A stretch of DNA of 64,000 bases from Paralichthys olivaceus (GCF_024713975.1 NC_091111.1:20170001-20234000); one strand, 5' to 3'. Shown: positions 14,159-26,816, counted from the stretch's first letter. The notes: generated from the sequence alone by a model not told the origin. A program made the numbers and translations.

Positions 14159-17100
14159 ATGGGAAACACAGACAGTCACAGCAGCTTCGTCTCTGCCGCC
14201 AAACCCTCCTGCTCGCTCAGGTCCTCGTCCAGGAGGGAGGAGGTGCCGTCAGCTCGCAGCTGGAGGAGCAGCCAGGGCGGCTGCAAGAGCCGTGGGAGGA
14301 GCTGTCAGAACCAGAACTCCTCTTGGCGTTATGAACACGGACCCAGAGGAGGCTCCAGACTGAGAGCTGCATCTCTGGAAAGTGGCGGCAGCCCCAAAGT
14401 GCTGCTCAGCAAAGATGGCAGCATGAGGGTGGAGTTCACCAACAGCAAGGTCGTCCCCATGGAGCCGCAGGGGTTAACCGGCCTCCCCACGATCGCCACC
14501 ACAGCTGCCTCCTCAGTTGCTGAATCCCCCCTACGCACCAGTAAGGGCAGCTCGCTCAGCTCTGATGGCTCCTGGTACGACTCGCCGTGGGGGGGCAGTG
14601 CTGAACTGGCAGACAATGTGTTTGTTTGTGGGCAGATGGTGGATAACTCCACCTACTCCTCTACCCGCACAGAAGTGTCCTCCACCGGTGTCTTCAACAC
14701 CTTCTTCTCAGCTCAGGTAGAGGACATCTCACCTGGATTTAACTCCACCCTCCTCTTCCCCGTCGCAGTTACCGATGGGTTCAGCTCCTCCACAGGTTAC
14801 AACACGTGCTCCTCTGGCCGAACGGAGGACAGCGGCATCGGGGACTCGGTGATCCTGCAGCCTGACCTGACAGACTTCAGCCTGGTTTCGTCCCCGGCTG
14901 CATCACTGGACAGCATTTCCAGCAGCCACAACACACTGCCCGCCTTCCCCACGGCCCCAGACCCCCCCCGGACCGCCTCCTCCTCGACGCTGCTGGATGA
15001 CATCATTCAGGAGGAGGACGGTGCAGGTGGGGGGGTGGAGCAGCGTTTCTCCTCCCTCACGCTGCCTTGCCGCAGGGCAGAGTCCATCAGCACCGCCCCT
15101 GCCACCGGGAACAATCGCAAAGATTTCCTGAAAAGTCGAATCAGACGACTGAGCGACTGGACAGGAAGTCTGAACAGGAAGAAGAGACGGATCCAGGTAA
15201 AAACAGCACTTTAAAAACAAAGCATTTTAAAACAACTCTTGTTTTTAAAAGTTTTATAAAAGTCTGTGTTTAAATATGTTAATTAGGTATAAGCTCATAA
15301 AATGTTTTTCTCATTAACAAAAACACCAGAAAAGGAAACTGAAGTCGTTTATCTGTAGTAAAGGTCAAATAAAGTTCAATGAAGTTAATCAAATTCAAAC
15401 ACATTTAAATTGAAATAAAGAATCAAGCAGAATTACTGGTGCTTTTATTCTGAAACATCTTGCTCATCTCAGACAGGAAGTGTTGTAGCTTCCTGTCAAA
15501 GAATGGTCGCTCAACAAGCTTTTAGAAGTTAGCTGTTAGCATTTAGTTATAGAAGTAGCTGTTAATAGCTAGATGTTAGCAGTTAGCGGCTACCAGTTTG
15601 CAGTCAGCTGTTAGCTTTTGGCAGTTAGCATGTAGCCGTTGGAAGTTAGCAGTTAGCGGTTTGCAGTTAACTGACACATCAACAGAAACCAGGGTCAGAA
15701 AATATATTTATTATTAATGATATCGATGTGATTTCTCGTCAGGAGCCCAGTGATGTTTTCATCAACGGGCTGAACTGTGAGCTGGTTGGTCGCAGCGTGG
15801 CGTCGACCTCCGACCTCCTCCGCAGTCACTGTGGCTCCAGAGGCCTGAACCAGAGCAGCGACGCCCAGCGACAGAACATCTATGAGAACTTCATGCAGGA
15901 GCTGGAGACGAGCTGCAGCGATGCAGTCGACCGGGCGGAGCTGTCGGAGGAAGAAGAGGAGCAGGAGGAGGAGATGGATGGAGAGGTGGAGTTGGGAGGA
16001 ATAGAGCAGCTGGACAGCTTGTTCGAGAAGGAGCAGGGTGTGGTGCGACGGGCGGGATGGCTTTTCTTCAAAGCTCTCATCACTGTCAACAAGGACAGGA
16101 AGCTGGAGCTGGTCTCACGCCGCAGGTGGAGGCATTACTGGGTCACACTGAAAGGTACGCCCGCTACCTCCACGACCAAGAACCTGACGACCTGACGAGG
16201 AATGACCTGACGACTAAAGACCTGACGACTAAAGACCTGTCGACGTGACGACCAACGACCTGCCGACCAACGACCTGTCGACTGACGACCAACGACCTGT
16301 AGATGTGATGACTTGATGACTACTGACCTGTCGACTGATGACCTGAAGACCAATGACCCTAACCCTGACGTCTGGTGTTTGAACATGTGGTTCAACAGGA
16401 AGTGACACAGTGTACGAGTCCTGTTCTAAAGTATTTACAACTTGAAGCTGTCACCTTTAACACTTGGTAATAAACATGTCTGTGAATAGATGAAACCAAA
16501 CCCTCTCTCCGCTCAGGTTGCACTCTGCTGCTTCACGAGACGTACGGGAGGAGCGGCGGTGCCGAGCGGGACCTTTCTCCTCGTTACGCTCTGCTGGCCG
16601 ACGACAGCATCGTCCAGGCCGTCCCTGAACATCCCAAGAAGGAACACGTCTTCTGTCTGAGCAACTCGTATGGAGACGTTTACCTGTTCCAGGTGAGGGA
16701 ACCTGTTCTTTATTGATATTTGTCTTTCTTTCCACACTGTTCTGTAGAGATCAGCTCCGTGCTCAAGAATTTACTGAGATCCAAAATCTCCTGATGTAAT
16801 TCACAAGCACCGAGAACTGAACTTGAATCTTGTTTCGTTCTCTTCACCTGTCAATCCTCTGTTTTCTCTTGACTTGTGTGTCCCGGTGCAACTAAGAGGT
16901 TGTCTAGCTTTAAAAGTTGCTGCTGCAAAGAATTGTGGGACGGTCTGATGTAGTTATTCGAACTCAGTCTGAGACCTGTGTAAACGCCTTGCCCACGTTC
17001 TCTTCCTGATTGGTTCTTATCAGTCACATGACTCGACTACCAGCGGTGAAAACAAAGCGTTGCTAACACTTCCTGTCGGTAACAGCTCCACCTCGTTGTG

Positions 17101-20100
17101 GAAACAAAAAAAGATGAATAAAGATGATGTTTTTTCTCGTCCAGGCCACCAACCAGACGGAGCTGGAGAACTGGGTGACCTCCATCCACTCTGCCAGCGC
17201 CTCCCTGCTTGCGAGGCGACAGGGGAAGGAGGACACGCTGCGTCTCCTGCGCTGCCGGAGCCGCTCGCTGCTGCACAAGATCGACATGGACGGAAAGATG
17301 AAGAAGATGGCGGAGCTGCAGCTGTCTGTCATCAAGGAGCAGAAGAACAGGAAGGCCGTGGAGAGCCAGGTCAGTGCCGGCAGGAGCCCGACGTCACCAA
17401 CATCTTAAATCCACAGTCAACCAGAGCGTCTTTCCTCCTTGTGAAGTTACAGCTCAGTCACTTGGAGGTTTCAGCACTTGGAGGCGCTGTTCTGCCAGTA
17501 AATAGCCCGGTTCACCCGACAGCTTGGGGCTAAACACCTTCTGCAAATCGTAAAGAGTCGAATGATTCCAGAGCTTTTGATTTTACAAGTGTTCCTGGAA
17601 CTCAACTGAAACTTATGTCAAAAACTTTGAGTCTGATGATGGTTCAGGCATCGTCATGTAGCTCATTCATACTTCATCAGAGCATCCTGAGGTCCAGGGA
17701 ACGACTCCCGAGTCAGAGGCCTGTCCATACCTGGTTCTAGGCTTCATTCATTTTTTAATTGTCGATCTCTCTGACATAAACATTTCAAGCTACGTACACG
17801 TATCGATGCTTCGCTCCTTGTTTTAGGTTAATCGACCTGAGGCGATGTGTCAGAATCTTTCTGTCTGCAGAAGTAAGAGATAACATGTTAGTTACTGGCA
17901 GATACATGATCAATGATCATATCGGACTTTTCAGATCAAGCAGTGGGAGCAGAACCTGGAAAAACTGAACCTGGATCTGTTCAGACTCAGGTGTTACCTC
18001 TCCAGTCTGCAGGGCGACGAGCTCCCAAACCCAAAGAGCCTCCTCGCAATCGCCAGCCGGCCCTCCAAGAGCATGCTGGGACGCCTTGGAGTTTTCTCTG
18101 TGTCCTCATTCCACGCCCTGGTGAGAAATGTGATTGGTTCTGTGACTATCAGATGAATTCAGGGGAGCTTTAATACAACGTCTCATCTCTCCACCGGACG
18201 AGTAAAGACACAAGTCTGTTTGTGATGCTAGCTCCTCTTCCTCCTCAGGTGTGCAGCAGAGATGAGGTGACGTTACGACGGCGTTGTCAGTCTCTGTCGG
18301 GGGGACACAGCCGGTGGAAGGGGCTGCCGTCCTCTCTGAAGGCTCTGGATGGGCTGAACAGAAGCAGCAGTCTCTCAACGTCCCAGGTAATAGACCACAC
18401 CCCCAGCCTGTGAAGCTCACTCAGAAAATCATCCATTAAAGTACAGCTACATTATAATGACATTAAAATCATTTTAATCATCGCTACGTTAAGTTACAGG
18501 TTCAGTGTGAAGTCAGCGACGTCTTCAGGTGTCATACATGTTCACATGATATGTAGAGACATCTAGTGGATAAGTTACTCATTACAAACCACTGAACCCT
18601 GAGACACGAGGATTCTGGACATGTTGTGTAGTCCGTGTTTGTCCTGTGAGGCGGCAGCAGGAGATTGTTCGGGTCAGACTCGTTCACAACAGGAACATTT
18701 ATCAGGACGCTGCAGGAAAAGTTCCAGAGACACAGACTCAGACTTGTTCTCACATACAGAACCTGCAGAACAGGTCAAGAACATGTCAGGAACATGTGTG
18801 TGTTCAGGTCTGGTTTGATATAAGGCCCCAGGTCCCTTTCTGGAAACGCCCCTGTTGATGAAGATGATGAAGACGCTGTGTGCTCGGTGGTCCTCAGACT
18901 CCAGTCTGACTGCAGCTCCTTCACAAACCTGTAATTTCAGCTCAGTCCATCATTTCGTCTCATTTTGGTTTGGACCCGGGACAGATTTTTTTAGTTTTAA
19001 TTAAATTTAAATGTAGAGTGTGAGGACGTATTTTGAGTTTGGTCCTGAACGTCTCTGACTGTGTTTGAGGTTTCTTCTTCTTCTGCTCCGAGGTTCTTTA
19101 CGCGCTAACGTTCTCATTTCTTCTGTTCGTCTCTGTGTGGCAGAGGGGTGGAGTTCACAGGCTGTGGAAGAATTTAAAAACCCAAATAAAGAAAAACTAT
19201 AGATAATAAATACGTTTCAATATGTTGAAACACAAAACTGTCACATGAATTAAAAATATGCTCTTTATGCTTTTCATGAGAATATGTTAATCAGATCATC
19301 TGTCGCCCTTTAACCTCCGAGGACAACCGTCTGTTGGACGCACAGCTGTTCCAGAGGGGGGGGAGGAGGAGGGGGGTGTTTGAGGATTAAAAGCTTTGAG
19401 AGCCTTTTATTTTCCCAGAATTCCTTTGTCCCTGAGTGTTAATCCACAGAGGCAGAAAATGACCCCCACCTCCTACCGTCACATGACCCCTCCTGCTTTC
19501 TTCTGCTCCTCTTTTAACCTCCTCCCTTCCTTCCTTCCTTCCTTCCTCTCAACATAATTCCTCCTCGCTCCTTCTCTTGCTGCTTCATCTCATTCAACTT
19601 TCATTCATATCTTTTTCTCTCCCTCCTCTTTTCTCTTTCTTTCTTTTCGTCTGAATCTTTGATTTTCACTAATATTCTCCCCCTTTGATCTCTGTGTGTT
19701 TTAATGATCCGACGCTGACGAACGTCCTGTTGCTTAGAAACAGAACCTTTTACTTTTCAGACTCGTCTTGATAAAAAATAGTTTTGACCTGAATGAATGT
19801 GATGTAAAGAACAAAGTGTTTCCTCTGCAGAGACTGGACGGTGAGTACAAACATGTGGGGGTGGTGCCCCCTGCAGGACGTGCTGCAGCTGTACAGGTGT
19901 GTTCACTCAACTTGAACTGATCTCGATTAGTTATAATAATAATGATCATTTAGAGAAATGATTTTATTAAACATGTTGATTAACCAAAATGATCAAATGC
20001 ATTTGATTTCTTTTAAACATAAAGTTTGACTCAAATGTAAATGAATGAATCTGTGATAACGGATGAAGACGACTTGTCTCTGTCTCCAGATGTATGAGGA

Positions 20101-23100
20101 CGGTTCCGTCCTCGGCAGCTTCTCGCTGCACATCTGTCGAAGCGACGCTGGACGAGACTTTGGTGAGAGAAACATAACTTTCTTTTTTCCATGTTGAAGT
20201 TCTGACACGTTGGACTTTCATCGTTAACATCCTGTTTCCTCGTTACCTGCAGGCTTTGTGGTCACGGGACACGTGGACGGCGCCGGGAAAAGTCACGTGC
20301 ACGTCAGCGAGGTCGATCCGCTGGGACTCTCCGCCAGAGAAGGTTCGACATCTGGGTCTCATGTGTCTGATTTTCATTTGAAGGGGGTTCTGGGAAATGT
20401 ACAGATGTGAGATTTCTGATCCGCTCTGAAAACATTATGATACAATATGATGAATTAGTGTGCATTTGCTCTCCAGCAGGGGGCAGTCACAAGCCTCCAG
20501 CTGTGGTGAACAAATCAACGGTGACGTGCTCCGTCTTTAATTTAAGTAAAGAATCTCAGTGGTTTGGTCTGTGGAGGATCTGGAGCTTCGGTTTCGTCCA
20601 AGTTCTTTATGGTGACAAACACGGTAACGATCCTGATTTAAACTTTGACCTCTGCGTTTCTGCTCCTGTTTCCCATCAGGCCTCAGGGCAGGAGACGAGG
20701 TGCTGGCGGTGAACGGGGCATCCGTGTCCGGGCTGGACCTGGACCTGATGGAGAGTCTCTTCAGTCACCAGAAGCTTCAGCTGCTGCTGAGGAGAGACGA
20801 GTCACCTGAGGGGGAACCCGCCGCCCTGTGGCCTGAACCCGGTGAACCTGCAGGCCCCTGGGAGCCTGCGGCCCCTGACCTCCACACCTGGACCTCAGGT
20901 ACGACGAACACAGACGGATTTTCTGTTAATTCGGGTTTTTAAACCCGTGTTTGTGGAAATCGTTCTGACCCTCGTCTCGTTGCTTTCACAGATGTTTTGT
21001 CTCCAGGTGCCGTCCTGCCTCCCGTGTTTGACGACGCTGACCTGACAGGACAGGTGAGTCGAGTTAACCTCGATACCACGGCTTTACACACTAGAGGTGC
21101 ACTGCTGCCTCTTGTGGCGGACATGGGTGTAACAACAGTAAAATCCTGGTTGTACTTGAGAAAGATTTTGATCTTGTGATCTTTTCTCTGCGACCCTTCG
21201 TTCAGGAGTTTGTTAAGTCGTCATTTCACTCAATATAAAAACATAGAAAACAGGAGTTACTGTCTTTCCTTCATCCGTCCGCTGGTAAGATTCCACTCCC
21301 ACAATCCTCTGCTCCTCCTTCCTGATGCTCAGACACCCTCAGTGTCACATGACTTAATCCGGGCTTACACCTCCAGGAGTGTGTGGAGTGTTTGTGTGTA
21401 AAGTCGGAGCGGGATTAATGGCTGCCACTCGTACGACCACAGAAAACTCGTAGATGTTGTTCCTGACCAGCGGCTGCAGGAGGCGACCTCTGACCCCAGC
21501 CGGGGCGTCCCCGTCGTCCCACTCCCTCACCATGGGGGCTCTGTGCTGGGTGCTGCCGCAGGAGGAGGATGTGGGGGAGCAGGATGATGGAGGGGAGGGG
21601 CTCCGCAGGGTGACGGCCTGCTGCCTGAGCTGCCGGCGTCCGACCGACGGCCTCGTGCTGCTGGTAAACACAGTCAGAGCGATGCTGGAGGTCGTTGTTC
21701 ACCAGATGTCACTGCTGCTGCGATGAACACGTGTCTCCATCATGTGATGGTGGAGAAACATTTCACTTTGTTTCTTTCTGTTCATGTCGACATATTTATT
21801 GAATCTCTGGAGCTGTGAATCTGATCTGAAGCGTAGCGTCCACGCCACGATTCCTGTTTCCTGTTCGCTCAGTTTCCATCTGATCGTTGTTCAAAGTCAC
21901 CAACGATGAGCAGAGAGAGAAAATGGTTTTTGGTTTTAACTGGACTCTGAAACGATGCTTATCACAGATTTTTAATTATGTGCTCCCCCACAGAACATGG
22001 AGCGGGTCTATTCTCTGTACCAGACCTTCCCAGAAGGCCGAGCTGCAGACACCGATGTTCCCAAGAACCCCTACAGCAGAGAGGTCATTCAGCAGCCGAC
22101 AAGCCCCGCCCACCTGAGCGTGTGTCAGCATCTGCGTAAAGTCATCCAGGAGCTGGTCGACACCGAGAAGTCCTACGTCAAGGTCGGTGACATGGCGTCT
22201 AAACTCCGCTGTGTAAAGATCAGTGTTGTTGTTTACAGCTCGTCCACACGGCGTCGGCCCTCATCACCAAAACATCTGGAACCTCCTCGTCTTTCCAAGT
22301 GGACGTCTTCGTCTTCTACGTGTCCAGCTCCTCTTCTTCATCCTGAGACATTTGTGTTCTTCAGTTTCACGTCCGTCACGTGTTAGAAACCAGAAAATGT
22401 CCAGAGACATTTGTCCTCACACACAGAACCTGAAGAACACGTCAGGAATGAGAATTAACTGCTTCAGAAACGATATATTTATTTCTACTATATATTTTAA
22501 TATATAAACGTATCTGCTAATCATTTTTATGTCAAATGTGAAGTTATGAAATTAAACTTTAACAAAGTGGAAAAATGTGATGAAAGTAAAATGACATTCA
22601 GGTGGTTAACATGATTATTAACAATGAGAGATCTTCTTTAACGTGGTTACCGTGTGTCCGTCAGGATCTGGGCCGTCTGTTTGACATCTACCTGACGCCG
22701 CTGCAGATGGAGACTTTCCTCAGCAGAGCAGAGGTACGTGAAGAAACCACTGAACCTCTGTGAACACGTGTCGTTGTCTTGACGCCAGTGTCTGTGTCCG
22801 TCAGATGGAGGCGCTGTTCGGCAGTCTGCCGCAGATGTTGGACTTTCAGAGAGTTTTCCTTCAGACTCTGGAGGAGAAAATCGCCTCGTGTCCGAACCTG
22901 AGTCACCTGGAAACACCTGAACAGTTCAAGGTGACGAGTTCCTGCTTTTATTCATTTGTCCCCATGTTATTCTATTGATAATTGTTTTTGAAGCTTTAAT
23001 TTATTATTACACAACCTTCTTTTTGTTAATGTCTTTCATTATTTTAAATTTAAACCTCACTCAGGACTCTTCTCTCGTCTCTTTCAGAAACTCCTCTTCT

Positions 23101-23265
23101 CGTTGGGAGGATCTTTTCTTTATTACGCCGACCACTTCAAACTCTACAGCGGCTTCTGTGCCAATCACATCAAAGTGCAGAAGGTCCTGGAACGAGGTGA
23201 ACGACCAATCACAGAGCTTTAACCAACTTTGTTCATCAGACACCAACGTCCAAGTCACTGATGTC

Positions 23266-23316
<51 letters not shown>

Positions 23317-23535
23317 CTCCAGCAAAAACAGACAGAGCCTTCAAACACTTCTTAGACACGAGGAATCCGACCAATCAGCACTCTTCCTGTCTGGAGTCGT
23401 ACCTGATCAAACCTGTTCAAAGAGTCCTGAAGTATCCGCTGCTGCTCCGAGAGCTGGTGACCCTGACCCACCCAGAGAGCCCCGAGCACACACACCTGAC
23501 AGGTACACACACACACACACACACACACCTGACAG

Positions 23536-23585
<50 letters not shown>

Positions 23586-23615
23586 GACAGGTACACACAC
23601 ACACACACCTGACAG

Positions 23616-23649
<34 letters not shown>

Positions 23650-23681
23650 GACAGGTACACACACACACACACACCTGACAG

Positions 23682-23725
<44 letters not shown>

Positions 23726-25993
23726 GACAGGTACACACACACACACACACCTGACTGAAACACCCTGAATCGTGGCATCATAGATGTAATGAGCGCGGTG
23801 GCCTGTAGGGGGCGTGTCTGTCTCAATAACTGTAGTGTGCGGTGTCGTCCAATCAGAGGCTCTGAGGGCGATGGAGAAGGTGGCGAGTCACATTAACGAG
23901 ATGCAGAAGATCTACGAGGATTACGGCTGCGTGTTCGACCAGCTGACAGCCGAGCAGGGCGGAGCCGACACACAGGTGACGTCACATGATCAAACATCTT
24001 TGAGAGGTTTCAGTGTTTGATGGACGAGTTCAGACGAGATCAAAGTCTTCTGTGTCTCAGGTGAGCGACGTGTCGATGGGAGAGTTTCTGATCCACTCTG
24101 CTGTCGTCTGGATGAACCCTCTGCCCTGTGTGGGACGGGTGAGGACAGACCCACAACTCACACTGTTCGGTGAGCGCCACTACAGCACAACACAACACAT
24201 CTACAGCACAACACACTGAACACAACACAACACTACACCACTACAACACAACACATCTACAGCACAACACAACACAACACAACACAACACTACACCACTA
24301 CAACACAACACATCTACAGCACAACACACTGAACACAACACAACACTACACCACTACAACACAACACATCTACAGCACAACACAACACAACACAACACAA
24401 CACACTGTTCGGTGAGCGCCACTACAGCACTACATAACACAACACAACACAACTACAACACAACACAACACAACACACTGAACACAACACAACTACAGCA
24501 CAACACAACTACAACACAACACAACACAACACAACACAACACAACACTACACCACTACAGCACTACACAACACAACACAACACAACACAACACAACACAA
24601 CTACAACACAACACAGCACAACACAACTACAGCACAACACAACACAACACAACTACAACACAACACAGCACAACACAACTACAGCACAACACAACACAAC
24701 ACAATGAACAAACAACACAACACAATGAACAAACAACACAACACAATGAACACACAACACAACACAATGAACACACAACACAACACAACACACTGAACAC
24801 ACAACACAACACACTCTTCCTCTGTTGGACTAAACTTTAGCATCGACACTGAAAAGTCTGAAACAAACCAGGTGTGAAAAGTTGTGCGTCCTCAGATCGA
24901 TTGTGTGTTTTTCTTCGTCAGTGTTCAGACGAGCCGTCGTCCTGGTTTATCGAGACAACAACAAACTGAAGAAGAGGAAGGTGAGTCCGCTGTGTTGTGT
25001 TTAGTGACACCTAGTGGTCAGGTTGTTACAACACCCCTCATTCATAAAGGTCGAGTGAATGGATGAGATGACGTTTGTTTACTTTTCACAGATGAGCTCC
25101 CGCTCAGCTGATCACGACCCCTTCAGGTTCCGCTGGTTAATCCCAGTGTCGGCGGTTCAGGTCAGACCAGCCAACATCACAGGTCAGTGGAACCCTCTGT
25201 GTCCGTCCTCCAGCAGGTGGCGCTGTGCTGCAGCTGACAGACTGTGGTGTGTTCACAGGCTCAGAGAACCCGTGTGTGTGGGAGCTGGTTCACAGCCGGT
25301 CGGAGGTGGAGGGACGACCGGAGACGGTGTTTCAGCTCTGCAGCAGGTAAACACAGAAGATCACAGGCAGACTGATGATGATGATGATGATGATGAAAGT
25401 CACTTCAAAGTGTGTCAGCTGCTCTGAGATCAGATCTGACCTCGTGTTATTTCAGTGGTTTGGAGACGAAGGCGAGCGTCCTGCGAGCCCTGTCCTCCCT
25501 CCTCAGAGACCGGGCGCCGGCCGGCTCGCTGAGGAGGTCCAGGCTGTCGACGGCTGAGAGGAGCAGCTCCTGGAGGAGGAGGCAGCAGAGGAGTCGCGCT
25601 GACGCCCAGAGGACGACTCATCATCGGCAGCCGGAGGAGAGCAGGTTCATCCTGGGAGAAACCTGCTCGGAGCCGTTGCTTCCCAGCCACGCCGCGTCCG
25701 ACTCTGCGGCGAAGAGGACCAGACTGTTCTCGCTGACCAGCGAGCTGGAGGCGCAGCTGCAGAGACTGAACTTCACCGAGGAGGAGGAGGAGGGACGAGC
25801 GACGACTGCGAGCGCAGACCGGAGGCCCGCAGAGAAGAGGCGGAGCTCCAGTGTGCAGCGACGCCCCGGAGCAGACGTGTTGGACCTATTGGAGAGAGAC
25901 TTCAGTGTTCACAGCATGACGTCCATGATCAACGAAGACTGTTTCTACGACTTTCAGACGTCTGCTGCTCCCACGCTACCGGACGAAAGCTAA
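14159..25993 (+). CDS. tiam2: TIAM2 Rac guanine-nucleotide exchange factor
   Basis: Activates Rac1 by GDP release, linking membranes to actin remodelling. CDS exons: 14159-15196, 15743-16154, 16517-16692, 17145-17369, 17935-18120, 18249-18386, 19831-19896, 20090-20162, 20253-20342, 20680-20898, 20992-21053, 21994-22182, 22665-22733, 22805-22930, 23088-23196, 23323-23502, 23857-23975, 24061-24169, 24922-24980, 25092-25182, 25259-25346, 25456-25993; 1453 aa, phases closed. MGN at the start fits N-myristoylation. N-terminal PH about 445-565, coiled coil and extension to about 725, PDZ about 755-845 ([13 protein letters not shown]), DH about 940-1160 ([20 protein letters not shown]), C-terminal PH about 1165-1300, C-terminal tail with [15 protein letters not shown]. 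The Ras-binding domain expected before PDZ was not found; only exon 19831-19896 lies there, and that exon is the least certain. Human TIAM2 is about 1700 aa. Confidence 0.93.
15525..15670 (+). repeat. TTAGC-type short repeat cluster
   Basis: Repeated AGTTAGC / GTTAGC words in tiam2 intron 1, the same word class as at 10988-11045. Confidence 0.7.
16178..16350 (+). repeat. Degenerate 17-bp tandem repeat
   Basis: Units like GACCTGACGACTAAA begin about 20 bp after the donor of tiam2 exon 15743-16154 and continue to about 16350 with variants (GACCAACGACCTG). Confidence 0.8.
16960..17105 (+). repeat. Dispersed repeat copy in tiam2 intron 3
   Basis: About 110 bp (ATTGGTTCTTATCAGTCACA onward) closely match the reverse complement of about 54800-54920 in zdhhc14. 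It ends some 40 bp upstream of tiam2 exon 17145-17369. Confidence 0.75.
18629..18805 (+). repeat. Dispersed repeat family A, copy 1
   Basis: Carries the family words ACTCGTTCACAACAGGAAC and TTCTCACATACAGAACCTG, followed by a short tail of GTCAGGAACAT units. Other copies are at 22397-22447, 33205-33382, 35655-35790 (-), 37093-37170 (-) and 39541-39690. Confidence 0.8.
20473..20488 (+). promoter_or_regulatory. CTCF-like motif in a tiam2 intron
   Basis: CCAGCAGGGGGCAGTC matches the core of the vertebrate CTCF consensus. Short motif; binding is not shown by sequence alone. Confidence 0.35.
22397..22447 (+). repeat. Dispersed repeat family A, short copy
   Basis: Contains GTCCAGAGACATTTGTCCTC and ACAGAACCTGAAGAACACG in tiam2 intron 12. 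Confidence 0.7.
23269..23312 (+). repeat. (GT)22 just upstream of a tiam2 acceptor
   Basis: A perfect GT run in the 126-bp intron 23197-23322. It ends 10 bases before the AG of exon 23323-23502. It is complementary to the (CA)n tracts that follow the same exon. Confidence 0.95.
23503..23757 (+). repeat. (CA)n minisatellite carrying copies of a splice donor
   Basis: The array starts at the authentic donor of tiam2 exon 23323-23502. The border word CACCTGACAGGTACACAC recurs with exact CAG/GTAC junctions whose intronic G lies at 23536, 23591, 23616, 23655, 23682 and 23731. Pure CA runs of varying length separate them. A decayed copy (CCTGACTGAA) closes the array. Confidence 0.95.
24170..24815 (+). 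repeat. CACAA minisatellite in a tiam2 intron
   Basis: ACAAC/CACAA units with CTACAG and ACTGAACA interruptions fill most of intron 24170-24921. A segment containing the upstream exon end and donor (CTGTTCGGTGAGCGCCACTA) is copied at 24405-24424. Confidence 0.95.
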
Positions 25994-26816
25994 ACGCTGA
26001 TGTCACAACAGGAAGACGGAACTAAACTGAGAATCTTCTCCTGCTCAACCGATCGCACTGAAGGTGTCACGCAGAGCAAACGAAATCCAGATGCAGCATC
26101 TGATTGGCCGGGACAAACACCTGCCTCTGGAGAAACTCCTCCGGCTGTGACGCTTCTTTGAATTCCAACTTTGCAAAACTCAAATCTGAAGTTTCCACTT
26201 GAACAAACATCGGTGAACTGATGAACGATCTCCGTCACACATTCTCTTCACTTTAGTCTGGATCAGGTGTGAAAGGTTCCTCGGACCACGATCCAGATCC
26301 AGTCCGACCAGAAGAGGTGTTCTGGTTCTGGATCAAACTGAACCGTGGTTCTGTCTCGATGGAGCCGACACACGTGATGAAGAACCAAACATCGTCTCAG
26401 AGACAAAACATTTTCAGGAATGAACAGAATCATTGTTTCACTTTTTCAAGAAGAATGTGAGAAAGGATTTTAACGATGGAGGAAGATTTTCTTCAGGGTC
26501 AGTTTTTTAAAATCTCTCTGTAGATTTTTAAAAGTTTCCTCCGACTGATGGATCCAAAAACATTTCTGAAGGATACGTTGGACTCTCGTCTTTATTTTGC
26601 GCTTCATGTTTTTCTCTGTACAGTTTATTTTTCCCTTGAACCGCGGAGCTGCAGGATCAGATCGTAGTAAATCTGAATTGTTGTATTTATATATTATGTG
26701 TTTCAGTTTTATGGCTGCAGATCCAGAAACCACTGTCGTTTTTTAACAGTGAAAGTATTTGGTAATTTATTTTCTTAAATGTTTGTGTAAATCTTTTTGT
26801 CGACTTGATGAAGTCC

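Noticed and set aside
21354-21726. GC-rich segment with open frames on both strands, between tiam2 exons 20992-21053 and 21994-22182
   Set aside because: The flanking tiam2 exons join in phase and give the expected PDZ-to-DH linker without it. One plus-strand donor (after 21663) fits, but no acceptor gives the needed phase. The minus-strand frame ([20 protein letters not shown]) faintly suggests a fibronectin III strand but lacks the rest of the fold.
23352-23826. Cys/Val-rich minus-strand frames
   Set aside because: Translation of the (GT)n strand of the donor-bearing array.
24170-24840. Thr/Gln/His/Asn-rich frame of 142 codons
   Set aside because: CACAA repeat read-through inside a tiam2 intron.
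14159-25993. Identification as tiam1 instead of tiam2
   Set aside because: Position beside cldn20 and arid1b and the C-terminal [15 protein letters not shown] fit TIAM2; TIAM1 ends differently and lies elsewhere in vertebrates.
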